DNA from: Alphaproteobacteria bacterium
Lineage (GTDB): Bacteria > Pseudomonadota > Alphaproteobacteria > Rickettsiales > Rickettsiaceae
Assembly: GCA_030430995.1 (NCBI GenBank)
Contig: JAUIKA010000013.1
Coordinates: forward strand, 1-14,003
Reading direction: 5' to 3'
Length of the DNA: 14,003 nucleotides
Within the stretch, counting starts at the first letter, position 1. Each line of letters starts with the position of its first letter. Both the position numbers and the translations under genes were made by a program. The notes beneath the pieces are model-generated. The model ran no database searches and was not told the origin of the DNA. It was given only the letters and a program-made list of their open reading frames with translations. Below are positions 7,417-14,003 of this stretch, piece after piece.

Positions 7417-8078
7417 AGGAATCTTCTATGCAATTTATAATCATATCTATAGGATAATCCCTTGTTAGCAATTGCCTGTATCTTTTTTAATTTCAATATA
7501 CTATAACTCTTCATTATTTCAATCAAATGCTTTTCTATCTCTAAATGCAGCTCTGCAGCAAGGCCAATAAACTGAGTGTTATAAGTTTCTTGAAGTTTTT
7601 TTATAGCTTTCTCCTTGCTCATATGCTGCAAAGTTGAAAGGTTATGTATTCTATCCATAATTTTTATAAGAGCTATTTCTTCATCCTCACTTTTTATTAT
7701 ATAATGTATTATCTCTTCTATACTCGCCCTAGCCCCATATGGCCTATCTCTTGTTAGCCCATCCACCATCTCACCCACTCTACTGCCAAATTCTGCTTCT
7801 ACCACCTCTATTCTGACATCTGTGTCTTCCACTACGTCATGAAGCAGAGATGCTGCTATCACCTCCGGCTTTTGGCTATATAGCAAAACTAGCTCAGCCA
7901 CTGCTACTGGATGCATATAATAAGGATCACCTGACTTCCTCTCTTGCCCTTGGTGATAATATTTAGCGAATTTCATGGCGCTAATTACTATATGGCTATC
8001 CTCCAGGCTATGCTGCTTGAGAGACTCAAAAAGAAATAGTGAATATATATCATCTAATAATACTGATGTATAAAGCAT
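7413..8078 (-). CDS. SpoT-like stand-alone HD hydrolase, putative (p)ppGpp hydrolase, copy 1
   Basis: A 221-aa protein matching only the N-terminal hydrolase domain of RelA/SpoT. Residues corresponding to the Rel/SpoT Mn-dependent 3'-pyrophosphohydrolase site are present with family spacing: RKSGDPY (R47), H56 in YMHPVAVA, HDVVEDT (H80, D81, E84, D85) and DRIHN (D142, N146). Synthetase, TGS and ACT domains are absent; full SpoT is about 700 aa. It is therefore expected to remove alarmone, or a related nucleotide, and not make it. Residues up to about 106 are nearly identical to the protein at 9566-10186, while the C-terminal half is diverged and ends in a basic tail. It has its own promoter and converges on transporter 1. 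Short SpoT-like genes are known to be multiplied in Rickettsia. Confidence 0.85.
   Translation of the reverse strand: MLYTSVLLDDIYSLFLFESLKQHSLEDSHIVISAMKFAKYYHQGQERKSGDPYYMHPVAVAELVLLYSQKPEVIAASLLHDVVEDTDVRIEVVEAEFGSRVGEMVDGLTRDRPYGARASIEEIIHYIIKSEDEEIALIKIMDRIHNLSTLQHMSKEKAIKKLQETYNTQFIGLAAELHLEIEKHLIEIMKSYSILKLKKIQAIANKGLSYRYDYKLHRRFL
7765..8058 (-). repeat. 294-bp near-identical block shared by the two hydrolase genes, copy 1
   Basis: Partner of 9867-10160, offset 2,102 bp, same strand. It lies wholly inside the coding sequence of hydrolase 1 and stops abruptly just after the codons for GEMV. Confidence 0.85.
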
Positions 8079-8105
8079 ATATAAATTATATTGTTAACTT
8101 ATTTT

Positions 8106-8134
8106 ATAGTATATTACTGAATAAATTAAGTCAA
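8106..8134 (-). promoter_or_regulatory. Sigma70-type promoter for hydrolase gene 1
   Basis: Read on minus: TTGACT (plus 8129-8134), 17-bp spacer, TACTAT (plus 8106-8111). The -10 ends about 27 nt before the ATG at 8078. Both boxes match consensus at 5 of 6 with ideal spacing. The promoter does not share the palindromic element found before the transporters. Confidence 0.55.
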
Positions 8135-8201
8135 TTTTTATTGCAAAGTAAACTAATTTGTGATTGCAACGTGATTTTTATAATAAATGCCTTAGATAGG
8201 T

Positions 8202-8251
8202 AAAAATATTATAAATATTACTTGACATGCATCTTAAGGGTTGTATATATT
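8202..8251 (+). promoter_or_regulatory. Promoter and AT-rich inverted repeat before transporter gene 2 (shared element, copy B)
   Basis: AAAAATATTATAAATATT at 8202-8219, then ACTTGACAT with -35 TTGACA at 8222-8227. Possible -10 boxes are TATATA at 8244-8249 (16-bp spacer) or TATATT at 8246-8251 (18 bp). It matches the element before transporter 1 over the repeat and -35, and similarity continues in patches to the start codon, so the two genes probably share a regulator or inherited the same promoter by duplication. Confidence 0.65.
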
Positions 8252-8279
8252 AATGATTCAATAGTGAGAATATTTATAT

Positions 8280-9575
8280 ATGCAGGATAAACAATCACTT
8301 TCCAAAGAACAAAAAGAAGCTGTTGGGCTACTTTCTATAGGAACATTCCTAGAATATTTTGACCTTATGTTATTCATACATATGGCGGTATTGTTAAATG
8401 AGCTCTTTTTCCCCAAAACAGACGCGAGTTTTGCTAAGGTGCTCTCTGCTATTGCTTTTTGCTCAACATATCTTTTTCGCCCTATAGGCGCTTTATTTTT
8501 TGGTTGGCTAGGAGATAATATAGGTAGAAAAGCTACTGTTGTTATCACAACCACTATTATGTCTATATCTTGCTTTGTAGTATTTATACTACCACCCTAT
8601 GCACAAATAGGTATTGCTGCAGCATGGATAATTACTATTTGCAGAATTGTTCAAGGTATGTCTTCCATGGGGGAAGTAGTAGGTGCACAGCTTTATTTAT
8701 GTGAAACTATTCCACTCCCAGCAAGGTACAGAGCAGTAGCAATTATACCAGCTGTTATAGCTTTTGGGACAGCATCAGCATTAGGCGTAGCAAGTTTGGT
8801 AACATCAACAGGATTTAATTGGAGATATGCATTTTTAATTGGAGCTGGCATAGCTGTGGTAGGAGGGGTAGCTAGAGTTAGGCTCAGAGAAACTCCGGAT
8901 TTTGTAGATGCAAAAAAGAAAATTGCCCAACAATTGGATGACGCTGGAATAAAAACTAAAGGGAAGTTTTTTGCAAAATATGACAAAGAAAATGTAAATA
9001 ATTATACTTCAATGGCATTATTTCTTTTAGACTGCATGTGGCCATTATGTTTTTATTTTGCTTATGTATATTGCGGAGATGTATTAAAAACAAAATTTCA
9101 TTTTTCATCACAGGAAATAATTCATCAAAATTTCTTAGTTGCCCTAGTACAGATAGCAAATGAATTTGGGTTTTTTATTCTATTGGGCAGATACCGACCT
9201 CTTACTATACTTAAAGCAAAGCTTGTTTTTGTAGTTATTTTATTTTTAGCTGCACCATTTGTTATTACATATGCAACAAGTAGTGTTTATATATTAATCC
9301 TGCAATCCTCTATTATATTTTTTGCTTGCGATGCAGCACCAGCAAATTCTGTCTTATATAGACATTTCCCTGTATTTAAAAGATTCACTTACGCGAGTTT
9401 TATATACGCATTATCAAGAGCAATAACTTATGTTGTTACAGCTTTTGGATTCGTGTACCTAGTAATGAATTTTGGTGTATGGGGAACTTGGATTATAACA
9501 ATACCTGTTTGTATATTATATAAATTCGGATTAACACATTTTGAAAAATTAGAAATAATGTCAGGTCACCAATAA
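8280..9575 (+). CDS. MFS transporter, metabolite:H+ symporter (ProP-like), copy 2
   Basis: A 431-aa polytopic membrane protein, paralogous to the 5481-6764 product. Seen: SIGTFLEYFDLMLFIHMAV in helix 1, LFRPIGALFFGWLGDNIGRK with the MFS signature GDNIGRK (78-84), CRIVQGMSSMGEVVGAQLY in helix 4, and FNWRYAFLIGAGIAVVGG before the central loop, with RLRETPDFVDAKKK. The central cytoplasmic loop is longer than in copy 1 by about ten residues. Substrate is unknown; osmolyte or dicarboxylate-like compounds are typical of the group. The last 10 bp overlap the 3' end of the convergent hydrolase gene, so transcripts would be complementary there unless they stop exactly. The moderate protein identity to copy 1 indicates an old duplication. 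Confidence 0.88.
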   Translation: MQDKQSLSKEQKEAVGLLSIGTFLEYFDLMLFIHMAVLLNELFFPKTDASFAKVLSAIAFCSTYLFRPIGALFFGWLGDNIGRKATVVITTTIMSISCFVVFILPPYAQIGIAAAWIITICRIVQGMSSMGEVVGAQLYLCETIPLPARYRAVAIIPAVIAFGTASALGVASLVTSTGFNWRYAFLIGAGIAVVGGVARVRLRETPDFVDAKKKIAQQLDDAGIKTKGKFFAKYDKENVNNYTSMALFLLDCMWPLCFYFAYVYCGDVLKTKFHFSSQEIIHQNFLVALVQIANEFGFFILLGRYRPLTILKAKLVFVVILFLAAPFVITYATSSVYILILQSSIIFFACDAAPANSVLYRHFPVFKRFTYASFIYALSRAITYVVTAFGFVYLVMNFGVWGTWIITIPVCILYKFGLTHFEKLEIMSGHQ

Positions 9576-10186
9576 AAATCATCCTCCTTCTTTGGTGCAA
9601 CATCTGTTATTTTTTTCACAAAAAAATATAGTTCTTTTTCTAATGCTGGTATTTCTAATAATATCGCGATAGGAAGTAGCTCTTTTAAAGACTCTATAAT
9701 TGTGCTGTGTATCTTCTTATTTGACATAATATCTATCGTTGATAGATTATGTAATCTATCACATAATTTTATTAATAATGCATCTCTATCATTGGCCATA
9801 TATGCATCATCTATTATCTTCTCTAATGTTAGTTTTACGCTACCTCTAATGCGAGTTAACCTATATACCATCTCACCCACTCTACTGCCAAATTCTGCTT
9901 CTACCATCTCTATGCTGGCATCTGTGTCTTCCACTACATCATGAAGCAAAGCGGATGCTATCACCTCCGGCTTTTGGTTATATGGCAAAACTAGCTCAGC
10001 CACTGCTACTGGATGCATGTAATAAGGCTCACCTGACTTCCTCTCTTGCCCTTGGTGATAATATTTAGCGAATTTCATGGCGCTAATTACTATATGGCTA
10101 TCCTCCAGGCTATGCTTCTTAAGAGATTTTAAAAGAGATAGTGAATATATATCATCTAATTTTATTTGTTTATGCATATAATACAT
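9566..10186 (-). CDS. SpoT-like stand-alone HD hydrolase, putative (p)ppGpp hydrolase, copy 2
   Basis: A 206-aa hydrolase-only SpoT relative. Active-site residues are all present: R49 in RKSGEPY, H58 in YMHPVAVA, HDVVEDT (H82, D83, E86, D87) and DRLHN (D143, N147). No synthetase, TGS or ACT region. The first half is almost the same as the 7413-8078 product, but the VDGLTR segment typical of the family reads VYRLTR here and the following helices are different, ending KKEDDFYW. ATG at 10177 aligns with the start of copy 1, so it may be the true start (203 aa). It converges on and overlaps transporter 2 by 10 bp. No clear promoter is seen in the A/T-rich 170 bp upstream. Biochemical specificity for (p)ppGpp is inferred from family residues. 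Confidence 0.84.
   Translation of the reverse strand: MYYMHKQIKLDDIYSLSLLKSLKKHSLEDSHIVISAMKFAKYYHQGQERKSGEPYYMHPVAVAELVLPYNQKPEVIASALLHDVVEDTDASIEMVEAEFGSRVGEMVYRLTRIRGSVKLTLEKIIDDAYMANDRDALLIKLCDRLHNLSTIDIMSNKKIHSTIIESLKELLPIAILLEIPALEKELYFFVKKITDVAPKKEDDFYW
9867..10160 (-). repeat. 294-bp near-identical block shared by the two hydrolase genes, copy 2
   Basis: This stretch aligns without gaps to 7765-8058 with about 18 mismatches by eye (near 94% identity), including an exact 88-bp run (10029-10116 against 7927-8014). Identity falls sharply at both ends. It spans 98 codons covering the N-terminal part of the HD domain. Confidence 0.85.
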
Positions 10187-10321
10187 GTCTTAGATATATT
10201 ATCTATCTTATCAAAAAAAATATATATATAAATAAATATTTAATTATTTTACTTATCAATAAAATGTTGCATTGTAAAATACTTATATAAAATAATTAGG
10301 TTTAAAACATGCTCAAATACC

Positions 10322-10353
10322 ATAGCTAATAAAAAAGCTACCACTACAGCTAT
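10322..10353 (-). terminator. Weak candidate intrinsic terminator after the phosphohexomutase gene
   Basis: Read on minus, just after the stop at 10360, AGCTG-loop-TAGCT forms a short 4-5 bp stem (plus 10336-10351) followed by TTTTTTATT. A nested ATAGCT/AGCTAT repeat (10322-10327 and 10348-10353) offers an alternative fold. The stem is short, but the position and U-run are right for ending the rho-tatD-mutase transcript. Confidence 0.35.
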
Positions 10354-10359
10354 TACTCT

Positions 10360-11733
10360 CTATATATCTAATCTTTTCTTTTTATTCACCCTATCCATAG
10401 CCCGCCTTAGCAACCCCTCTGCAATATTTCTATATTCATATGCCTTCAGCTTAGTCTTTGCCTCATATTTTATAACAATGCAGCTCTCTGTATTAGAAGC
10501 CCTAATTAACCACCAGCCATCAGAATACACCATCTTCACCCCATCTGTATTATCATATTCTTGATCTGAAATTAGAATTTTTACTATATTCATGATCAAA
10601 AATTTCTTTTCCTCATCCACTGCCACCCTAACCTCATCACCTGTTTCATATTTTGGCAATTCAGATAGTAATTGCTCCGCATTCTTATTACTTTTTAGCA
10701 ATATCTCCAAGAATCTTAAAGCTGCATATATCCCATCATCATATCCATAATATCTATCTGCAAAGAACATATGCCCGCTCATCTCTCCACCAAATTCTGC
10801 TCCAAAATTTCTCATTTCTTTTTTTATATATGGGTGGCCAGTTTTGCAAATACGGATATTACCTCCATAGTCATTTACTATGTCTAATATAGCTTTTGTT
10901 GTCTTGATATCTGCAACTATTTTTGCTTTTGAATCTTGTTTTAATATCTCCTTAGTAAAAATACAGGATATCTTATCACCCGCTATAATCTTACCAGATG
11001 AAGTAACTACACCTACCCTATCTGCATCTCCATCAAAAGCAAAACCAACATCAGCGCCAAATTCTTTCACTTTATCTATTAAATATTTCAAGGAACTAGC
11101 TTTAGAAGGGTCTGGCAGATAGTTAGGAAAGCTACCATCTACATCTGTATTTATAAGATGATTATTATTTGGAAGTCTTTTTACTATTTGCTCTAATACA
11201 GGCCCTGCTACTCCATTGCCTGCATCCCATAAAACTTTAATATCCCTCGGAATTTCTATGGACTTTAGCAATGATTCTATATATGCACCACTCAAATCTA
11301 TATTTTTTACCCTTACCTCTTTTAAACCATATTCCTTCGTATCTGATAGGACTAAATCTCTTAATTGAAAAATATCTTCACCATAAAATGGAATATCATT
11401 TTTTAATAATTTAAAGCCATTACAATCAGCTGGATTATGGGAACCAGTTATACAAACAGCTGCCTCTGATTCCAGAGTTTTAGATGCAAAATATAGCATA
11501 GGGCTTGTAGCTCTGCCTATATTGAATATCTTTCTTATACCCGCAATATATGCACCATATGCGAATTGTATAAATAAATCCTGCGAACTAAGCCTTGCAT
11601 CATAACCTATAACCATAGAACTAGCTTTTGTAAGCTTAGCAAAATAGTAACCTATCTTTACAGACGCATTATTGCTCAATAAATATTTAGCTTCACCTCT
11701 GATATCATACTCTCTAAATAAATTATATAGCAT
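10360..11733 (-). CDS. Phosphomannomutase/phosphoglucomutase (AlgC/ManB-type)
   Basis: Alpha-D-phosphohexomutase expected to interconvert mannose- or glucose-6-phosphate and the 1-phosphate for surface polysaccharide or nucleotide-sugar synthesis. Seen in 457 aa: N-terminal LFREYDIRG, catalytic TGSHNP with phosphoserine Ser98, metal loop DGDADR (234-239), sugar-binding GGEMSGH (315-321) and a C-terminal phosphate site RASNTES (421-427). GEMSGH and RASNTE fit the PMM/PGM group and differ from GlmM (GEPSGH, RKSGTEP), so this is not a duplicate of the glmM at 4129. The start is set at ATG 11733, directly before LYNLFREYDIRG; the frame extends 19 codons upstream to 11790, but that extension lies inside tatD and is hydrophobic and atypical. 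It overlaps tatD by 11 nt and is last in the rho operon. Confidence 0.92.
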   Translation of the reverse strand: MLYNLFREYDIRGEAKYLLSNNASVKIGYYFAKLTKASSMVIGYDARLSSQDLFIQFAYGAYIAGIRKIFNIGRATSPMLYFASKTLESEAAVCITGSHNPADCNGFKLLKNDIPFYGEDIFQLRDLVLSDTKEYGLKEVRVKNIDLSGAYIESLLKSIEIPRDIKVLWDAGNGVAGPVLEQIVKRLPNNNHLINTDVDGSFPNYLPDPSKASSLKYLIDKVKEFGADVGFAFDGDADRVGVVTSSGKIIAGDKISCIFTKEILKQDSKAKIVADIKTTKAILDIVNDYGGNIRICKTGHPYIKKEMRNFGAEFGGEMSGHMFFADRYYGYDDGIYAALRFLEILLKSNKNAEQLLSELPKYETGDEVRVAVDEEKKFLIMNIVKILISDQEYDNTDGVKMVYSDGWWLIRASNTESCIVIKYEAKTKLKAYEYRNIAEGLLRRAMDRVNKKKRLDI

Positions 11734-12499
11734 TAGCTTTATAAAATAGCTTAAAAAAATTATCTGTGGTAGCAGTAGCAACGCCATCAAATTCCACTCC
11801 CTTTATCTTAGCCACTGCACGCGCTACTAGCTCTACATATGAAGGCTCATTAACCTTGCCTCTATGAGGAACCGGTGCAAGATAAGGTGAATCCGTCTCT
11901 ACTAATATCTTATTTAAAGGGACATATTTTACAATATCCCTTAAGCTCTCTGCATTTTTGAATGTTATTATTCCTGAAAATGATATATACATGCCAGAAT
12001 CCAAAGCAGATTTAGCAAGCTGCACAGAAGAAGAAAAAGAATGCATAACTCCTGAAAAATCAAATTCCTTAGCTTTACTGGCAATAATATCCGCCATGTC
12101 ACTATCTGCTGAACGAGAATGTATTATAACTGGTAAATCTGTTTGATGAGATATATCTATATGGGCGGCAAAACTTTTAAACTGCATATCTTTTGTTTGC
12201 TCTGAATAATGGTAATCCAGCCCCGTCTCACCCAGAGCTATAACCTTTTTTTTCTTAGCATTTGCTTTTAAGAGCTCTATATCCAATGTTTCTTCATGGC
12301 TATGGCAAGGGTGAACCCCCACAGATGCAAATATATTATCATGGCTTTCAACAATGCTATATATATCATTAAATTCAGATAGCCTAGTACATACAGTAAG
12401 CATTGTTTTAACATTAGAGTTTTTTGCCCTAGTGATTACGCCATCTAAATCCTCACTCATCTGCTGCATATTTAAATGACAATGGGAATCTACTAGCAT
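11723..12499 (-). CDS. tatD: TatD-family metal-dependent hydrolase (deoxyribonuclease)
   Basis: A 258-aa TIM-barrel amidohydrolase-superfamily protein; TatD relatives act as DNases, and roles in DNA repair or quality control have been proposed. Metal-site residues visible: DSHCHL with H6 and H8, GETGLDYH (90-97, E91), IIHSR (H127), MHSFS (H153) and ETDSPYLAP (D203), plus the PHRGKVNEPSYV signature (211-222). Length is normal. The ATG lies 1 nt after the rho stop, so translation is probably coupled, and the gene overlaps the next by 11 nt. The specific paralogue (TatD, YcfH or YjjV) cannot be told from this alone; the NEPSYV segment is common in the YcfH type. No missing residues noted. Confidence 0.93.
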   Translation of the reverse strand: MLVDSHCHLNMQQMSEDLDGVITRAKNSNVKTMLTVCTRLSEFNDIYSIVESHDNIFASVGVHPCHSHEETLDIELLKANAKKKKVIALGETGLDYHYSEQTKDMQFKSFAAHIDISHQTDLPVIIHSRSADSDMADIIASKAKEFDFSGVMHSFSSSVQLAKSALDSGMYISFSGIITFKNAESLRDIVKYVPLNKILVETDSPYLAPVPHRGKVNEPSYVELVARAVAKIKGVEFDGVATATTDNFFKLFYKANAI

Positions 12500-12500
12500 A

Positions 12501-13772
12501 TTAGCTCTTTTTATTATGATTCATCATATCAAAGAAATTATCATTATCTTTTGTCTCAGCAAGCTTTTCTAATAGAAACTCAATAGCTTCCATTGCGCCC
12601 ATTGGATTGATAATTTTTCTCAGCACCCACATTCTGCTAAGCACTGCTTTAGATACTAGCAAATCCTCTTTCCTTGTTCCTGAACGCGTAATATCAATTG
12701 CAGGATATATCCTTTTATCTGCTATTCTCCTGTCTAATACTATTTCTGAGTTACCAGTACCTTTGAACTCCTCAAATATTACTTCATCCATTCTAGAACC
12801 ACTTTCTATTAAAGCTGTACCTATAATTGTTAAAGAGCCTCCATTTTCTATATTTCTTGCTGCACCAAATACCCTTTTTGGTCTCTGCAAAGCGTTAGAA
12901 TCCACACCACCACTAAGCACTTTTCCAGAGGATGGTGCAAGGGCATTATAAGCTCTAGCAAGCCTTGTAATAGAATCTAGCAATATCACTACATCTTTTT
13001 TATGCTCCACAAGCCTTTTCGCCTTTTCTATTACCATTTCAGTGAGCTGAACATGCCTTGTTGCCGCTTCATCAAAAGTGGAGCTTACTACCTCCCCCTT
13101 AACAGATCTTTGCATCTCTGTTACTTCCTCTGGCCTTTCATCAATTAATACTACTATCAATATTGTCTCTGGGTGGTTTGTGCTTATTGCTTCTGCTATT
13201 TTCTGCATCAACACAGTTTTACCAGTTCTAGGTGGGGCTACTATCAACGCCCTTTGCCCTTTGCCCATAGGAGATGCAATCTCAATTACCCTTGTTGTAA
13301 CTTCATTACCATATTCAAGATTTAGCTTTTCATTAGGGAATAATGGCGTTAGGTTATCAAAATGTATTCTCTTTTTAGTAGTTGCAACATCATCATAATT
13401 TATCGTTATAATCTTCAGAAGTGCGAAATATCTCTCTGAATTTCTATGAGCTCTAATTTCTCCTGATATCGTATCCCCCGCTCTTAGATTAAACTTTTTT
13501 ATTTGGCTAGGAGAGACATAGATATCATCTACAGATGATGCATAATTACTCTCAGCTGAGCGCAAGAAACCAAAACCATCCTGCAAGACCTCTAACACCC
13601 CCTCTGCTACTACTGCACCTCCATTCTCTATGGTTTTCTTTAAAATAGCAAAAATTAATTCATGCTTTAGCAGACCTCCACAATTTTCTATTTCAAGCTC
13701 TAACGCTTTTGCAAGTATGTCTTCAGGTCTAGAGATTTGTAACTCTTTAAAATATGTGATTTCTTTCTCCAT
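12501..13772 (-). CDS. rho: Transcription termination factor Rho
   Basis: Hexameric RNA-dependent ATPase/helicase that ends transcription at C-rich untranslated RNA. Seen in 423 aa: a helical N-terminal region (about 1-50), the CSD-like primary RNA-binding domain with GVLEVLQDGFGFLRS (58-72), Walker A APPRTGKT (179-186), DERPEEV with catalytic Glu (211-217), Walker B VVILLDSITR (261-270), Q-loop LSGGVDSNALQRPKR (286-300) and R-loop GTGNSE (338-343). No insertion is present between the N-terminal and RNA-binding domains, so it is compact like the E. coli protein. First gene of the minus-strand operon, 1 nt before tatD. A strong Rho fits the general scarcity of obvious intrinsic terminators in this window. 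Confidence 0.98.
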   Translation of the reverse strand: MEKEITYFKELQISRPEDILAKALELEIENCGGLLKHELIFAILKKTIENGGAVVAEGVLEVLQDGFGFLRSAESNYASSVDDIYVSPSQIKKFNLRAGDTISGEIRAHRNSERYFALLKIITINYDDVATTKKRIHFDNLTPLFPNEKLNLEYGNEVTTRVIEIASPMGKGQRALIVAPPRTGKTVLMQKIAEAISTNHPETILIVVLIDERPEEVTEMQRSVKGEVVSSTFDEAATRHVQLTEMVIEKAKRLVEHKKDVVILLDSITRLARAYNALAPSSGKVLSGGVDSNALQRPKRVFGAARNIENGGSLTIIGTALIESGSRMDEVIFEEFKGTGNSEIVLDRRIADKRIYPAIDITRSGTRKEDLLVSKAVLSRMWVLRKIINPMGAMEAIEFLLEKLAETKDNDNFFDMMNHNKKS

Positions 13773-13840
13773 AGTATTTTTTTTATTTTATTAGTTGTTG
13801 ATTTTTATATAAGGAATTTTTTAGAAAATAAGGCAACTAG

Positions 13841-13869
13841 TATATATACGCTTTCATCTATTATGTCAA
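13841..13869 (-). promoter_or_regulatory. Sigma70-type promoter of the rho operon
   Basis: On minus: TTGACA (plus 13864-13869), 17-bp spacer, TATATA (plus 13841-13846). This is a full-consensus -35 with ideal spacing. It predicts a leader of about 60 nt before the rho ATG at 13772. The leader is A/U-rich; no attenuator hairpin is evident. Confidence 0.6.
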
Positions 13870-13927
13870 TGGGTTTCTAATATATTGTTTAAAATTAGTA
13901 AAACAGGTGAACTTTTAGCAAATACAA

Positions 13928-14003
13928 TCATATGTTTTCTATGACAATCTCACCAAGATCTAAATCATGCATTTTTTTATTAACTAGTAAGAAAATATGC
14001 CCT
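13928..14003 (-). CDS. Partial CDS of unknown function, C-terminal end only
   Basis: A minus-strand frame enters from the right edge and runs 24 codons to a TGA at 13930-13928. The visible tail (HIFLLVNKKMHDLDLGEIVI and two to three more residues) has a hydrophobic strand followed by an acidic segment, protein-like but not recognised. It ends about 60 bp before the rho -35, in the same direction as rho. Too short to exclude chance. Confidence 0.3.
   Translation of the reverse strand, partial: GHIFLLVNKKMHDLDLGEIVIENI

Noticed and set aside
5481..10186. A transposon or integrated conjugative element carrying the transporter-hydrolase modules
   Set aside because: No transposase, integrase, tra gene, terminal inverted repeats or att-like duplication is visible within the window.
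11734..11790. 19-residue N-terminal extension of the phosphohexomutase beginning MMALLLLP
   Set aside because: It lies within the tatD coding sequence, is hydrophobic for a cytosolic enzyme, and the family start LYNLFREYDIRG follows directly after ATG 11733.
1..14003. tRNA, rRNA or CRISPR array
   Set aside because: No cloverleaf-compatible stretch, rRNA core sequence or regularly spaced repeat was found by eye on either strand.

Overview
The window is AT-rich DNA (about one-third G+C by eye) with tightly packed housekeeping genes. It is most likely from a Rickettsiales-type, obligately intracellular alphaproteobacterium. Three things point there: the alphaproteobacterial order tilS-ftsH-glmM, a rho-tatD-phosphohexomutase block, and duplicated ProP-like transporters beside stand-alone SpoT-type hydrolases, a combination known from Rickettsia-like genomes. 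The lineage is inferred from gene families; there is no rRNA here.

Layout, left to right. Positions 1-152 carry the start of an unidentified minus-strand gene that leaves the window. Positions 263-5364 are a plus-strand operon with overlapping or nearly touching genes: ftsQ (division), tilS (tRNA-Ile lysidine synthetase), ftsH (membrane AAA+ protease) and glmM (phosphoglucosamine mutase). Positions 5481-10186 hold two copies of a convergent two-gene module: an MFS/MHS transporter on plus (5481-6764 and 8280-9575), each followed by a short (p)ppGpp-hydrolase-like HD protein on minus (7413-8078 and 9566-10186). The first copy has about 530 bp of apparently gene-free or decayed DNA plus a 40-codon ORF between its genes; in the second, the genes overlap tail to tail by 10 bp. 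Positions 10360-13772 are a minus-strand operon read from the right: rho, tatD and an AlgC/ManB-like phosphohexomutase, with a good promoter before rho. At the right edge another minus-strand frame enters and stops at 13928.

The two flanking operons are ordinary housekeeping genes. The accessory interest is in the middle. Both transporter genes have the same upstream element, an AT-rich inverted repeat abutting TTGACAT, in near-identical form 2,800 bp apart. The two hydrolase genes share a sharply bounded, ungapped 294-bp block with about 94% identity, but their 3' halves are diverged. The transporters are only moderately similar, so the hydrolase block looks like gene conversion or a domain swap on an older duplication. 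Both hydrolases keep the Mn-dependent HD active site and lack synthetase, TGS and ACT domains. A link between transporter-mediated solute or metabolite uptake and alarmone removal is a reasonable inference but is not shown by the sequence.
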